A stretch of 64,000 bases of DNA from Anoxybacter fermentans. GTDB lineage: Bacteria; Bacillota; Halanaerobiia; DY22613. A program made the position numbers and the translations under genes. Location: the NCBI RefSeq assembly GCF_003991135.1, contig NZ_CP016379.1, positions 682,001-746,000 on the forward strand, read 5' to 3'. The notes beneath the pieces were generated by a model. That model was not told where the DNA came from, did not search any database, and saw nothing but the letters and a program-made list of their open reading frames with translations. Positions 8,198 through 17,240 of this stretch are shown piece after piece; the stretch's first letter is position 1, and the number at the start of each line of letters is the position of its first letter.

Positions 8198-9390
8198 GGG
8201 ATTATTGGAAGGTAGCTCGTTGGGAAATAAGGAAGAGCATTAAAGACAAGACTTTTCTGGTAATCTCTTTGTTGATTCCCCTTTTTATCATCGGGGCGGG
8301 TGTGATTCCCACGCTGTTGGCAGAAAAGGAAGGAGCTTCTAAGATAGAAATTGCTATTCTGGATGAAAGTGGCCAACTGGCCTCTGCTTTAGAAGAGAGA
8401 TTAAGAGATTCCAGTTTTAATCTGGTTCAGATAGGTGGTAAGCAAGCTGAACTGAAAGCCAGAGTTAAGGAGGGAGATTTAGATCTTTTTCTGTACATAC
8501 CGAAAGATTTTTATTCTACCAATCAAGCCTTTGTTTATTTTAGAAACCTTAATATTCTGGAAAATGACATAGAAGATATTTTGAGTGATTTGGCTATTGA
8601 TTACAGATTGACCCAGGTTGGGTTACAACCAAGGCAGATTAAAAGATTGGTTCGCCCTGTAAAACTTACTCCTGTTCCGTTATCGCGGGAAGGGGAAAGT
8701 AATGTTTTCAGTATGTTCATTCCTTTAATTCTGGCTGGCATGATGATCCTTTCTTCCTTATTTACTGGCAGTATATTAATGCAGAGTATAATCAAGGAGA
8801 AGAACGATCGGGTAGTAGAGATTGTTTTATCTTCTATCCCTGCCAATGATTTAATAAAAGGGAAGGTAATAGGCTATGGTCTTTTAGGCTTATTGCAAAT
8901 GGCATTATGGGCCAGCGTAGGGGCGGCTGTAGCCAGTTATTATTTGGACTTTTCTCTGGGTTCCTTTTTGGAAGGAAAACTGTTTTTAATGGGCATATAC
9001 TTCTTTCTGGGTTATTTGCTTATGGCCGGGATGTCTAGTCTTTTGGGAGCAACAATCAAGGATTCGCAATTTGGTAACCAATCGGTAGGGTTAGGAATGA
9101 TGCTATTTATTGTTCCTATTTATTTTTTAAAGTTAATTGTGAAAAATCCCCATGGTTTAGTACCTAAAATTCTGTCCTATATCCCTCTAACTACTCCCAA
9201 TACCATGTTATTGAGGTTAGGGATTACCCAGATTCCTTTTTGGGAAGTGGTTTTAACCATCTTGATCTTGGCTGTTTTTGATCTTTTATTGATAAGGTTT
9301 GCCGCTAAAATCTTCCGCGTAGGTATACTTATGTATGGTAAAAATGTCACTTTCCGCGAAGTTTTCCGCTGGGCTAAGCTTAATATTTAA
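8194..9390 (+). CDS. ABC-2 type permease, NatB-like
   Basis: 398 aa. One N-terminal transmembrane helix (residues about 20-45) is followed by a large extracytoplasmic domain, then about five helices from residue 170 on. The conserved segment EKNDRVVEIVLSSIPANDLIKGKVIGYG is the hallmark of ABC-2/NatB permeases. With the upstream ATPase it should form a heterodimeric-type exporter. NatAB exports Na+ in Bacillus, but related pairs export peptides or drugs and the sequence does not decide. Confidence 0.92.
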   Translation: MRDYWKVARWEIRKSIKDKTFLVISLLIPLFIIGAGVIPTLLAEKEGASKIEIAILDESGQLASALEERLRDSSFNLVQIGGKQAELKARVKEGDLDLFLYIPKDFYSTNQAFVYFRNLNILENDIEDILSDLAIDYRLTQVGLQPRQIKRLVRPVKLTPVPLSREGESNVFSMFIPLILAGMMILSSLFTGSILMQSIIKEKNDRVVEIVLSSIPANDLIKGKVIGYGLLGLLQMALWASVGAAVASYYLDFSLGSFLEGKLFLMGIYFFLGYLLMAGMSSLLGATIKDSQFGNQSVGLGMMLFIVPIYFLKLIVKNPHGLVPKILSYIPLTTPNTMLLRLGITQIPFWEVVLTILILAVFDLLLIRFAAKIFRVGILMYGKNVTFREVFRWAKLNI

Positions 9391-9614
9391 ATTTGTTCAA
9401 AAATTCCGTTGTTTTTAAGGGAGGGGTGGTGGAAGGGCTTTTAACTGACTTATTTTAGGTTTTAAGCCATCCAGGATTTCTTCTATTATGTGAGGTCTTT
9501 ATTGATTACCAGAACCCCCTCAGGATCTACCTGTTTTAAAAAAATCAAAAGGTAGATTTGGTTGGGAAGAAACCTGTCTCCAAAATTTTAGTACAAATAA
9601 ATTTTAAAAATCCC
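9391..9614. other. Gap before tRNA-Pro, possible coding remnant
   Basis: No intact gene. On the minus strand around 9499-9562 a short frame reads LLIFLKQVDPEGVLVINKD then stop, resembling the tail of a lost protein gene. The evidence is weak and no ribosome site is present. Confidence 0.25.
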
Positions 9615-9643
9615 TTGACATTTCGAAATGTTTATGGTAACAT
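9615..9643 (+). promoter_or_regulatory. Promoter of tRNA-Pro
   Basis: TTGACA at 9615-9620 and TAACAT at 9638-9643 with a 17-bp spacer, 20 bases before the tRNA. Confidence 0.75.
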
Positions 9644-9662
9644 TCTATTGTCGGGACGATGT

Positions 9663-9740
9663 CGGGATGTGGCGCAGCCTGGTTAGCGCGCACGTCTGGG
9701 GGGCGTGAGGTCGCCAGTTCAAATCTGGCCATCCCGACCA
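9663..9740 (+). tRNA. tRNA-Pro (GGG)
   Basis: Acceptor CGGGATG/CATCCCG, D arm GTGGCGCAGCCTGGTTAGCGC, anticodon stem CACGT/GCGTG around CTGGGGG (anticodon GGG), T arm CCAGTTCAAATCTGG, and CCA encoded. Confidence 0.95.
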
Positions 9741-9760
9741 TTTTTTATTTTGTGAAAGAT

Positions 9761-9790
9761 TGTCACCTAATTGAGGTGTTTTTTTTAATA
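9761..9790 (+). terminator. Terminator of tRNA-Pro
   Basis: CACCTAATTGAGGTG hairpin followed by eight or more T. Confidence 0.8.
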
Positions 9791-9850
9791 TGAAGGGAAT
9801 TATACTTTTTCGTAGGTTATGGATAACATTTGGTATAGATAATTTATAAA

Positions 9851-10059
9851 AAACTGCACAAAGCTAATTTTGAGCAGTATAGAAATTTTTCGCTAAACCA
9901 TCTTAGTGAGATTGAAAAGAATGGCCTTATCACAGGATGTGATGAGCTAATCAAGGGCCAAGAAGGCCCGGTGGTTAGTGGGCCTTATTTCGAATGAAAT
10001 CGAACATTAGATGGTTCGAAAAATTTCTTTATAAAGCGAAAAATTAGCTTTATGTAGTA
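9851..10059. repeat. Intergenic palindrome, copy 3
   Basis: Complete copy, in the opposite orientation to copies 1 and 2: the CCATCTTAGTGAG arm comes first and GATGGTTCGAAAAAT second. Confidence 0.85.
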
Positions 10060-10130
10060 AAATAAGATTAAGTGCCCGGAAGGGCATTTTGTTCTATCAA
10101 GGTAAGGATTAGAAAGGATAGTGGTCCGGG

Positions 10131-10553
10131 ATGAATAATCGTTTATTTGTTTATGGAACTTTACGGCCTGGTGCAGCAAAGCATCATCTTTTAAAGAAAG
10201 GTGAAATTATTAAGATTGAACCGGGCTGGATTCAGGGAATACTCTTTTATCTTGAAGGGGGTTATCCTGGCCTGGTTCTTACAGATGAGTGTAATGGTGA
10301 AAAGGTTTTTGGTGAAGTAGTAACCTTTGCTGACCTCAATTCTATTTTACCTGATCTGGATGAATATGAAGACTATGTTCCAGGTTCAGAGGAGTGTGAA
10401 TATGAACGAATTTTGACAATGGTTCAGACTGAGAGAGGGCCGATTGAAGCTTGGGTATATGTAGTTAATAGTTCTAAGGCTTATGAGTTATTATTTTCAG
10501 GAAATAAGATAGATGGAGGAGACTGGCTTGAGTTTGAGAGAGTAAGAGATTGA
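10131..10553 (+). CDS. Gamma-glutamylcyclotransferase-like (AIG2 family) protein
   Basis: 140 aa with the family N-terminus VYGTLRPG (substrate-binding loop, residues 7-14) and an acidic LDEYEDY near residue 77 containing the likely catalytic Glu, followed by the Y-containing strand AWVYVV. Such proteins cyclise gamma-glutamyl amino acids or remove gamma-glutamylamines; the substrate is not determined. It is a monocistronic cytoplasmic enzyme. Weak purine-rich ribosome site before the ATG. Confidence 0.88.
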   Translation: MNNRLFVYGTLRPGAAKHHLLKKGEIIKIEPGWIQGILFYLEGGYPGLVLTDECNGEKVFGEVVTFADLNSILPDLDEYEDYVPGSEECEYERILTMVQTERGPIEAWVYVVNSSKAYELLFSGNKIDGGDWLEFERVRD

Positions 10554-10780
10554 TGAGAAAAGGTCGGGAGGGAAAATCTATAAAATATTATGGTCGAAGG
10601 CCAATTTGCTCTTTTTATACTATAATGGTTAATGCCCTCATTTTTTGTGAATGGTATAACAGGTTCGATGAAAACCTGAAAGAAGCCCATCAGCTGTAGT
10701 GATGGAGAGATTAATTTTAAATAGGTAAAATGTAAAAAAATTTTTATTTAAATATATCGTAAAATCTTAATATATGGATA
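10554..10780. other. Gap without a recognisable gene
   Basis: AT-rich non-coding stretch. Short frames are interrupted and none has a ribosome site; no stable hairpin with a T-run stands out. Confidence 0.4.
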
Positions 10781-10809
10781 TTGACATATAACTTTCATTC
10801 TGTTAAAAT
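10781..10809 (+). promoter_or_regulatory. Promoter of the ferredoxin gene
   Basis: TTGACA at 10781-10786 and TAAAAT at 10804-10809, spacer 17 bp. Confidence 0.8.
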
Positions 10810-10865
10810 AAAAATACCTCACCAGGGTATAGAAAATAGAAAATAAACAATGGAGGGACTACAAA

Positions 10866-11066
10866 ATGAAAAAAGCATATATTGACCCCAAAAAATGTGA
10901 TAGGTCACCTTTTTGTCCTGCTAAGCGAGTTTGTCCAGTACAAGCTATTACACAGGAAAAGAATAGTATCTTTAGTACTGGGCCAGCAAAAGTTGATCCT
11001 GAAAAATGTATCGGATGTGGTAAATGTCTAAACTTCTGTCCAGGCCAGGCTATTACTATGAGATAG
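10866..11066 (+). CDS. Small 4Fe-4S ferredoxin-like protein
   Basis: 66 aa. The C-terminal half has a canonical CIGCGKCLNFCP cluster motif. The N-terminal half has Cys at CDRSPFCPAKRVCP, which departs from the usual CxxCxxC spacing, so the second cluster may be atypical or lost. It is likely a soluble electron carrier or a maturation-type polyferredoxin fragment. ATGGAGGGACTACAAA precedes the ATG. The gene has its own promoter and terminator. Confidence 0.85.
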   Translation: MKKAYIDPKKCDRSPFCPAKRVCPVQAITQEKNSIFSTGPAKVDPEKCIGCGKCLNFCPGQAITMR

Positions 11067-11103
11067 ATAACATTTGTTATATGATTTTTCAATATTACCT
11101 GGA

Positions 11104-11142
11104 TAATCCCCAATCCAGTTAAATGGAAAGGGGCTTTTTTTA
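11104..11142 (+). terminator. Terminator of the ferredoxin gene
   Basis: CCCCAATCCAG and TGGAAAGGGG form an imperfect hairpin followed by CTTTTTTTATTTT. Confidence 0.65.
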
Positions 11143-11152
11143 TTTTATGGTT

Positions 11153-11292
11153 AAACTGCAAAAAGCTAATTTTTCGCTTTTTGAGAAATTTTTCGTTGAA
11201 CCATATTTAGTGAGATTTATTTCGACTGAAATTGAACTTTAGATGGTTCTAAAAATTTCTTTTGAAACGAAAAATTAACTTTTTATAGTAAA
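11153..11292. repeat. Intergenic palindrome, copy 4 (internally deleted)
   Basis: Both outer arms are present (AAACTGCAAAAAGCTAAT and ATTAACTTTTTATAGT), but the roughly 70-bp middle with GATTAGCTCATCA is missing, leaving a shorter perfect-looking hairpin of about 140 bp. Confidence 0.8.
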
Positions 11293-11393
11293 ATTATATT
11301 TTAAAGGATAATTTTTTATTATAACAAATTATATATATAAATATCCGTAAACTGAGAAAAGGGTAGGAAAGTGAAAGTAGTAGTGAAAAAAAA

Positions 11394-12645
11394 GTGAAAC
11401 ACTTTACGATTTTCAAAAATCGAAATTTTCTTTTACTGTATCTTGGAGGTCTGGTATCCCGGTTGTGAGATGCTATTTACTATGTCGGTTTAAGCTGGTA
11501 TGTGCTGGATTTATTTGATTCTGGGTTGGCCCTTGGTATACTTATGATGTTTGCCACTTTACCAGGTGTCATCTTTGGACCCTTTAGTGGAGTTTTAGTT
11601 GATAGGGTGAATCGGAAAAAGTTAATTATCATAATGGATTTTGTCAGAGGAATTATTATTCTAGTTTTGACCCAACTGTTATTACTAGATAGGCTTTTGT
11701 ATTTGAACTTATTAATTGGTACTTTTCTAATGTCAATATGTAGCACCATCTTTAACCCAGCAATTTCAGCATTAATTTCTAATCTGGTGGATGATGAAAA
11801 TTTGAGTAAAGCGAATTCATTGGAAAATTTGAGTCGTAATTTAACTGGTATTTTAGGGGCAGCGTTAGGTGGGTTGTTACTTGGATTTTATGGTGTAGCA
11901 GGTATATTTTTTCTGAATGGAATATCCTTTTTACTATCTGCAATTTTGGAAATTTATATTCAAATGTCTGTGTTGGTTGATAAAAATAAGTAATCACGCA
12001 AAGATGGCAACATATTCTTTAAAGATTTAATAGAGGGAATTAAGTATATTGTTTATGATCGTCTTTTATTTGCAATCTGTGCAGCATCTATTGCTTTAAA
12101 TTTCTTTTTTGTCGGGGCGCTGGGAGTTGTCTTACCTTATATTGTTAAAGAAATAATGGGACTTGAAGAGTTGCGATTTGGTATGGTGGAAGGTTTTTTC
12201 TAGCTGGGGCCATTTTGGGTTCGCTGGTAATAACCTTTTTACTAGAGATTAAAAAATTCTATCGGTTAACAATAATTGGATTGACTTTACATGGGGTTGT
12301 TTTAACACTAATTGGAATTGCCGTAATACCTGATGTAATGAATATGATTTTGATTTCCTCTTCATATCTAATTATTACCGGACTTATGTTTATTATGGGT
12401 ATAATAAATGTTATGATTAATGTACCTATTATAACTCTTTTTCAGAGGAAGGTACATGACGGGATTAGAGGACGATTTTTTGCAATTCTCAGCACTTTAC
12501 CCAGGGTTTGATTTCTTTTGCATATTTTATTTCAGGCTTCTTTTTGAGGATTTTCCCTGCTCATTTCCTGATTATATTTGGTGGTTTGGCGATTATACTT
12601 GTTACAATGAAAATGACAAGAGTTGAAGAATTTAAACAGTTATAG
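11394..12645 (+). pseudogene. Decayed MFS transporter
   Basis: Three in-series fragments of one transporter. The first (from about GTG 11394, clear by 11502) contains the MFS motif GPFSGVLVDRVNRKKLIII and ends at 11993. Homologous sequence continues without a start (DLIEGIKYIVYDRLLFAICAASIALNF, 12027-12200), and the frame changes near 12200 and again near 12510, with the last fragment ending KMTRVEEFKQL at 12645. At least one stop and two frameshifts break it, so no full-length product is expected. Unrelated in detail to the intact MFS gene at 2215-3465. Confidence 0.85.
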
Positions 12646-12762
12646 GCTTAAGTTTAAAAGTAGGTGATGACATCAGTAGTTGAATTTTCAATCACTGATT
12701 TTTTTATTATCTGGCTTTTACTCAAAAATTACGGTAAAATAAAAAGAAAAAAGGTGATTTAA

Positions 12763-13689
12763 ATGATTATTTCCGTCAGTCGGCGTACTGATATAGTTGC
12801 TTTTTATATGCCGTGGTTTATGAATAGGGTTCGGGCAAATAAAGCGGTTTACTATAATCCATTTAATTTCAAGGGCTATGAAATCTCATTAAAACCGAAA
12901 GATGTTGATGTGCTGGTTTTTATTTCCAAGGATTATCAGCCGTTACTTCCATATCTTGATGAATTAAAGTCCAGATATAATCTTTATTTTCACTATACCA
13001 TTACTGGACTTAGTGGTATTTTTGAAGAAAGAGTTCCTCCGATTGAAAAGACTATACCATCCTTTAAGGAACTAGCGAAGAGGACTTCATCAAAACAGGT
13101 AGAATGGCGATTTGATCCGATTGTTCTCACTAATATTACTCCACCTGAATTTTACAGGAAAAAATTTCTTCAGATTGCTTCTAGATTGGAGGGATACACT
13201 CATAGATGTTATTTCAGTTTTGCTACCATTTATGATAAAGTCAAGCGTAATTTTAAGAAGTTAAAGAAAAAAGGGATTCAACTAATGGAACCTGATTTGA
13301 AGCTCTGGCGCCAGCTAGCTGATGAATTAGCTTCTTTAGGCCGGCGATATGGAATTCAGCTTTATAGCTGCTGCAATGATTTTTTGATCAGTGATATGGT
13401 GAAAAAAGGTCGGTGCATAGATGGGGAACATTTGAGTCAGCTCTTTAATCTGAATAAAAAGTTTCACACCTATCCAACCAGAGAAGGGTGCGGCTGTGCA
13501 AAATGTGTGGATCTGGGAGTTTATGATACCTGTCCTCATGGTTGCATCTATTGTTATGCTAATGTGAATAAACAGATTACCTGGAAAAATTATAAAGCTC
13601 ACTCTCCAGAAGAAGAACTTTTAATTAAGGGAAAGATTGAAGTAGTAAAAAGACTAAAAGAGGAAAGAGAACAGATGTCACTTTTTTGA
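12763..13689 (+). CDS. DUF1848 protein with a Cys-rich cluster motif
   Basis: 308 aa. It opens with MIISVSRRTDIVAFY and contains FNFKGYEISLKPKDVDVLVF, both typical of DUF1848. The C-terminal region has GCGCAKCVDLGVYDTCPHGCIYCYAN (given here as the run GCGCAKC and CPHGCIYCYAN), a CxxxCxxC arrangement like radical-SAM enzymes and probably an Fe-S site. It is cytoplasmic and its reaction is unknown. AAAAGGTG precedes the ATG; a terminator follows. Confidence 0.85.
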   Translation: MIISVSRRTDIVAFYMPWFMNRVRANKAVYYNPFNFKGYEISLKPKDVDVLVFISKDYQPLLPYLDELKSRYNLYFHYTITGLSGIFEERVPPIEKTIPSFKELAKRTSSKQVEWRFDPIVLTNITPPEFYRKKFLQIASRLEGYTHRCYFSFATIYDKVKRNFKKLKKKGIQLMEPDLKLWRQLADELASLGRRYGIQLYSCCNDFLISDMVKKGRCIDGEHLSQLFNLNKKFHTYPTREGCGCAKCVDLGVYDTCPHGCIYCYANVNKQITWKNYKAHSPEEELLIKGKIEVVKRLKEEREQMSLF

Positions 13690-13740
13690 GGTGTAGATGA
13701 AAATTACATATGTGATTTTGTGGAGTGTAGCAAAGAAAAA

Positions 13741-13773
13741 TACCCTCGAATCGAAGAAATGAGGGTATTTTTT
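13741..13773 (+). terminator. Terminator of the DUF1848 gene
   Basis: TACCCTC pairs with GAGGGTA, followed by TTTTTTTAT. Confidence 0.85.
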
Positions 13774-13785
13774 ATATTTAAAATG

Positions 13786-13882
13786 ATTAAATTGCAAAAT
13801 GCTAATATTGGGCACCATAAACTATTTTAGTGAAATTGAATTTCGTCACAGGAGGTGATGAGCTAATCATAAAAACTAAAAT
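13786..13882. repeat. Intergenic palindrome, copy 5 (left half only)
   Basis: Diverged left arm (ATTGCAAAATGCTAATATT) through the GAGCTAATCAT centre, then abruptly joined to copy 6. The pair looks like one copy inserted into, or recombined with, another. Confidence 0.65.
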
Positions 13883-13886
13883 TATG

Positions 13887-14102
13887 GTTAAACTGCAAAA
13901 AGCTAATTTTAAGCGCCATAGAAATTTTTCGTTCAACCATCTTAGTGAAATTTCAGTCGAAATAAGGTCTCATCACAGGAGGTGATGAACTAATCAAGGT
14001 TCAGGATGACTCATTGATTAATGTGCCTTATTTCGACTGAAATCGAACTTTAGATGGTTCGAAAAATTTCTTTATGAAGCGAAAAATTAGCTTTTTGCAG
14101 TA
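13887..14102. repeat. Intergenic palindrome, copy 6 (complete)
   Basis: Complete copy from AAACTGCAAAAAGCTAAT to AAATTAGCTTTTTGCAGT, immediately downstream of the aminotransferase stop codon. Confidence 0.85.
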
Positions 14103-14116
14103 AGATTAATTATTAA

Positions 14117-15268
14117 TTAAATGTTTATATTTTTAAAACGTTGGATTGCTTTTAGAAGCATTTCATCACTGGTAGCAAAACTGATTCTTACATAATCATC
14201 AATACTTTCACCAAAGGCAATTCCAGGTACTGTGGCAACCCCGCATTCTTCCAGGATATATTTGGATGCTTCCAAAGATTTCATATTTAATTTGGAGATA
14301 TTTAAGAGCATGTAGAATGTTGCCTGTGGAATGATATAGGGGAAGATAGTTTCTTTTAATCCATCGATTAATATTTGTCTTCTCTTTTCATAGGTTTTTC
14401 TCATATCTTCAACATCATTTTTCAATACATCTGAAATTTTACCCATTATACCATATTGGGCAATACTGGGTGCGCAGGTGCCGATATGTTGATGAAGCTT
14501 ATTAATTGCTTTAGCAATTTCTTTTTTTGCCACAATATATCCCAGTCGAAGACCTGTCATAGCAAAATTTTTTGAAAAACCTGAAGTGATGATGATCTTT
14601 TCATAATCATAATTTAACATTGAATAAAAACTTTCTTTCTCATAGACGATATCACTATAAATCTCATCTGAGATGATAAATAAATTTTTTTCTTTTGCCA
14701 GCTGGACAATCTCATCCAGGATTTCTTTGGGCATCAATTGTCCACTTGGGTTATTTGGGTTGTTGATAATAATAGCTTTAGTTTTATCGGTAATTGCTTT
14801 TTTAATATCTTCTATAGTAGGAATGAAATTATTTTTTTCATTTGTTTTAACAGAGACACTTTTGCCGTGGGCAATGGTTATCATGTGTTTATAGCTAACC
14901 CAGGCAGGTTCCAGTAAGATAACCTCATCACCTGGATTTAAAATTGTTTCCAGGGCCAGATAAATTCCTAATTTACATCCAGAACATAATATGATCTGAT
15001 CTGCTTCAATATCATGACCGAGTTCTTTGGCCAGTTCTTTTCTTAAATCCAGAACACCCTGGCTTTCAGTATAGTGGGTATAGTTGTTTTCTAAAGCCTG
15101 GTATAGACCTTCTTTGATAGGAACAGGTACGTTAAAATCTGGTTCTCCAATACTTAAGTTAATAATATCTTTTCCAAGCCTTTTCAATTCTAACGCCCTT
15201 TGTGCAACCTGCAAAGAAGCAGAGGGAGCAATTACATCAACTTTTGCAGACAAGCCAAAATTCCCCAT
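14117..15268 (-). CDS. PLP-dependent class I/II aminotransferase
   Basis: 383 aa, aspartate-aminotransferase fold. Visible are the substrate-loop LSIGEPDFNVP, the glycine-rich PLP phosphate site, NNPNNPSGQ, DEIYSDIVY (Asp binding the PLP nitrogen) and SGFSKNFAMTGLRLGY with the Schiff-base lysine, plus a C-terminal RISFA-type arginine that binds the substrate carboxylate. The start has AAAGGAGG at good spacing. The exact amino donor is not readable; aspartate, aromatic or branched substrates are all possible. It is divergent from the decarboxylase operon, so the 190-bp intergenic region holds both promoters. Confidence 0.92.
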   Translation of the reverse strand: MGNFGLSAKVDVIAPSASLQVAQRALELKRLGKDIINLSIGEPDFNVPVPIKEGLYQALENNYTHYTESQGVLDLRKELAKELGHDIEADQIILCSGCKLGIYLALETILNPGDEVILLEPAWVSYKHMITIAHGKSVSVKTNEKNNFIPTIEDIKKAITDKTKAIIINNPNNPSGQLMPKEILDEIVQLAKEKNLFIISDEIYSDIVYEKESFYSMLNYDYEKIIITSGFSKNFAMTGLRLGYIVAKKEIAKAINKLHQHIGTCAPSIAQYGIMGKISDVLKNDVEDMRKTYEKRRQILIDGLKETIFPYIIPQATFYMLLNISKLNMKSLEASKYILEECGVATVPGIAFGESIDDYVRISFATSDEMLLKAIQRFKNINI

Positions 15269-15462
15269 ATTTTATCCTCCTTTCGGTAATATACACTTTC
15301 TAAATTCTACATTCTTTTCAATATTCCTTTTCAGTTAACCAAAAGAAAATTCATAATAATAATTAAATTTATTGTTGCTATAAAAGGAAAATGCATAGTT
15401 GTTGACGAATAATGCTTAGTGGACTAGCTAAATTTATAAAATTATTAGAAGGAGGATTGAGA

Positions 15463-15717
15463 ATGGCCCATTTTAATGAAGCACTACAGATATCAATTAT
15501 AAGTATCGGTATTGTATTTGCCAGTTTATTAGTTTTTAGCTTCTTGATACAAATCATGGGCAGCTATTTTCAACGGATTGATATGAAAGATGATCAATCT
15601 GCCTTACTTGAAAGAAAGAAAATAGCTGCAATCATGACAGCATTTCAGGAAGAATTTGGGGACCGGATTGTTGAAATTAAAATTTCACGTATAAATAGAA
15701 AGGAGAGTTTAAAATGA
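15463..15717 (+). CDS. OadG-like gamma subunit of a sodium-pump decarboxylase
   Basis: 84 aa from the ATG at 15463, which has GAAGGAGGATTGAGA before it; the frame is open further upstream but without a ribosome site. One transmembrane helix (residues about 8-33) is followed by a charged cytoplasmic tail, the OadG layout, in which the protein anchors the carboxyltransferase to the beta subunit. It overlaps the biotin-carrier gene by four bases (ATGA). Confidence 0.88.
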   Translation: MAHFNEALQISIISIGIVFASLLVFSFLIQIMGSYFQRIDMKDDQSALLERKKIAAIMTAFQEEFGDRIVEIKISRINRKESLK

Positions 15718-16085
15718 AAAAATATCTGGTAAAAGTTGATGATGAAGAATTTGTTGTTCAAATTCGCCTTTTAGAAGAGGAGGAAAAGAATACAGCTGCA
15801 GATAAAGAATCGGTTTCCGAAAGCAAACCTGAAAGTCATGTGGAGACAAAAACTGCGCCGGTTAGTGGTGAAGAGGTCAAAGCTCCGCTTGGTGGGACAA
15901 TCTTAAAAATTAATGTTCAGGTTGGATCTAAAGTTAAAACTGGTGATTTACTAATGACCCTTGAGGCGTTAAAGCTGGAAAATGAGATTACCGCGCCTTG
16001 TGATGGTACGGTGGCTGAAATTTTAATAACTGAAGGCGCTACTGTTGAAATAGGAGAAACTTTAATTATCATTAATAAAGAATAA
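15714..16085 (+). CDS. Biotin carrier subunit of the decarboxylase
   Basis: 123 aa. Residues about 25-50 are a flexible acidic, Ser-rich linker and residues 52-123 a biotinyl domain, with the biotin-accepting lysine in TLEALKLENEI (usual motif EAMKM; here Leu replaces both Met). This domain is the tail of OadA in many bacteria; here it is a separate protein, as in Gram-positive methylmalonyl-CoA and some oxaloacetate decarboxylases. Confidence 0.92.
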   Translation: MKKYLVKVDDEEFVVQIRLLEEEEKNTAADKESVSESKPESHVETKTAPVSGEEVKAPLGGTILKINVQVGSKVKTGDLLMTLEALKLENEITAPCDGTVAEILITEGATVEIGETLIIINKE

Positions 16086-16100
16086 GAAATGGGTGAGAAT

Positions 16101-17216
16101 ATGTTAGCAGAAAAGTTAATCTCACTGTTATATAGTACCGGATTTGTAACTGTAAGTTTAAAACAATTAATTATGATTTTGATTGCTATTATTTTGATTT
16201 ATCTGGCAATTAAAAAACAGTATGAGCCTTTGTTATTGATTCCTATTGGTTTTGGAATGTTATTAGCTAACATTCCATTGACCCATTTAATGGAACCAGG
16301 TGGTCTATTATACTATCTGTATCAAGGTGTTAAGACAGGGATTTATCCACCATTGATTTTCATGGGAGTAGGTGCTTTGACGGATTTTGGTCCCTTGATT
16401 GCAAATCCGCGTAGCATCCTTCTTGGGGCTGCTGCTCAGGTGGGAATCTTTATAACATTTTTAGGTGCAGTTTTTTTAGGTTTTTCCTTACCTGAAGCTG
16501 CATCTATCGGAATTATAGGAGGGGCTGATGGTCCAACTGCCATCTTTTTAACATCCAAATTAGCTCCTCATCTTTTGGCACAGATTGCGGTGGCTGCATA
16601 TTCGTATATGGCACTGGTACCGATTATTCAACCTCCAATTATGCGTCTTTTAACCACTGAAGAAGAGAGAAAGATTAAGATGGAACAGCTTCGCCCGGTA
16701 AGTCGAAAAGAAAAGATTGTCTTTGCAATTATGATTGCTGTTGTTGGGATTTTCCTTTTACCATCTTCAGGAGCACTATTAGGTTCACTGATGTTCGGTA
16801 ATCTTTTGCGTGAGAGTGGGGTTGTAGACAGGTTAGCAAAAACTGCTCAAAATGAATTGATTAATATTATTACTATTTTCCTGGGTTTAACTGTTGGTGC
16901 TACTGCTTCGGCAGAAACATTTTTAAGTTTAAATACAATAAAAATAATTATATTAGGTCTTGTTGCTTTTGCTGTTGGAACTGCTTGTGGTGTTTTGTTT
17001 GGAAAACTGATGAAAGTTTTAACAAAAGGAAAGATCAATCCTCTTATTGGAGCAGCGGGTGTTTCTGCTGTACCAATGGCTGCACGGGTTGTGCAGAAAG
17101 AAGGCCAAAAAGCCAATCCTGGCAATTTCCTTTTAATGCATGCTATGGGTCCTAATGTAGCAGGAGTAATTGGTTCGGCTATTGCTGCAGGTAGTTTATT
17201 GGCACTGTTGGGTTAA
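16101..17216 (+). CDS. oadB: Sodium-translocating decarboxylase beta subunit
   Basis: 371 aa from the ATG at 16101, preferred over 16089 because GGGTGAG lies just before it. Highly hydrophobic, with about nine or more membrane segments. Conserved beta-subunit features are [19 protein letters not shown] (residues about 85-103), [10 protein letters not shown] with the Na+-binding Asp, and [14 protein letters not shown] near the C-terminus. It couples decarboxylation of carboxybiotin to export of Na+ across the membrane. Third gene of the operon. Confidence 0.96.
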   Translation: MLAEKLISLLYSTGFVTVSLKQLIMILIAIILIYLAIKKQYEPLLLIPIGFGMLLANIPLTHLMEPGGLLYYLYQGVKTGIYPPLIFMGVGALTDFGPLIANPRSILLGAAAQVGIFITFLGAVFLGFSLPEAASIGIIGGADGPTAIFLTSKLAPHLLAQIAVAAYSYMALVPIIQPPIMRLLTTEEERKIKMEQLRPVSRKEKIVFAIMIAVVGIFLLPSSGALLGSLMFGNLLRESGVVDRLAKTAQNELINIITIFLGLTVGATASAETFLSLNTIKIIILGLVAFAVGTACGVLFGKLMKVLTKGKINPLIGAAGVSAVPMAARVVQKEGQKANPGNFLLMHAMGPNVAGVIGSAIAAGSLLALLG

Positions 17217-17240
17217 AATTGTACATAGGGGTGATTTAAG

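Noticed and set aside
13786-14102. CRISPR or rRNA-like nature of the palindromes
   Set aside because: No regular repeat-spacer periodicity; each is a single long palindrome.
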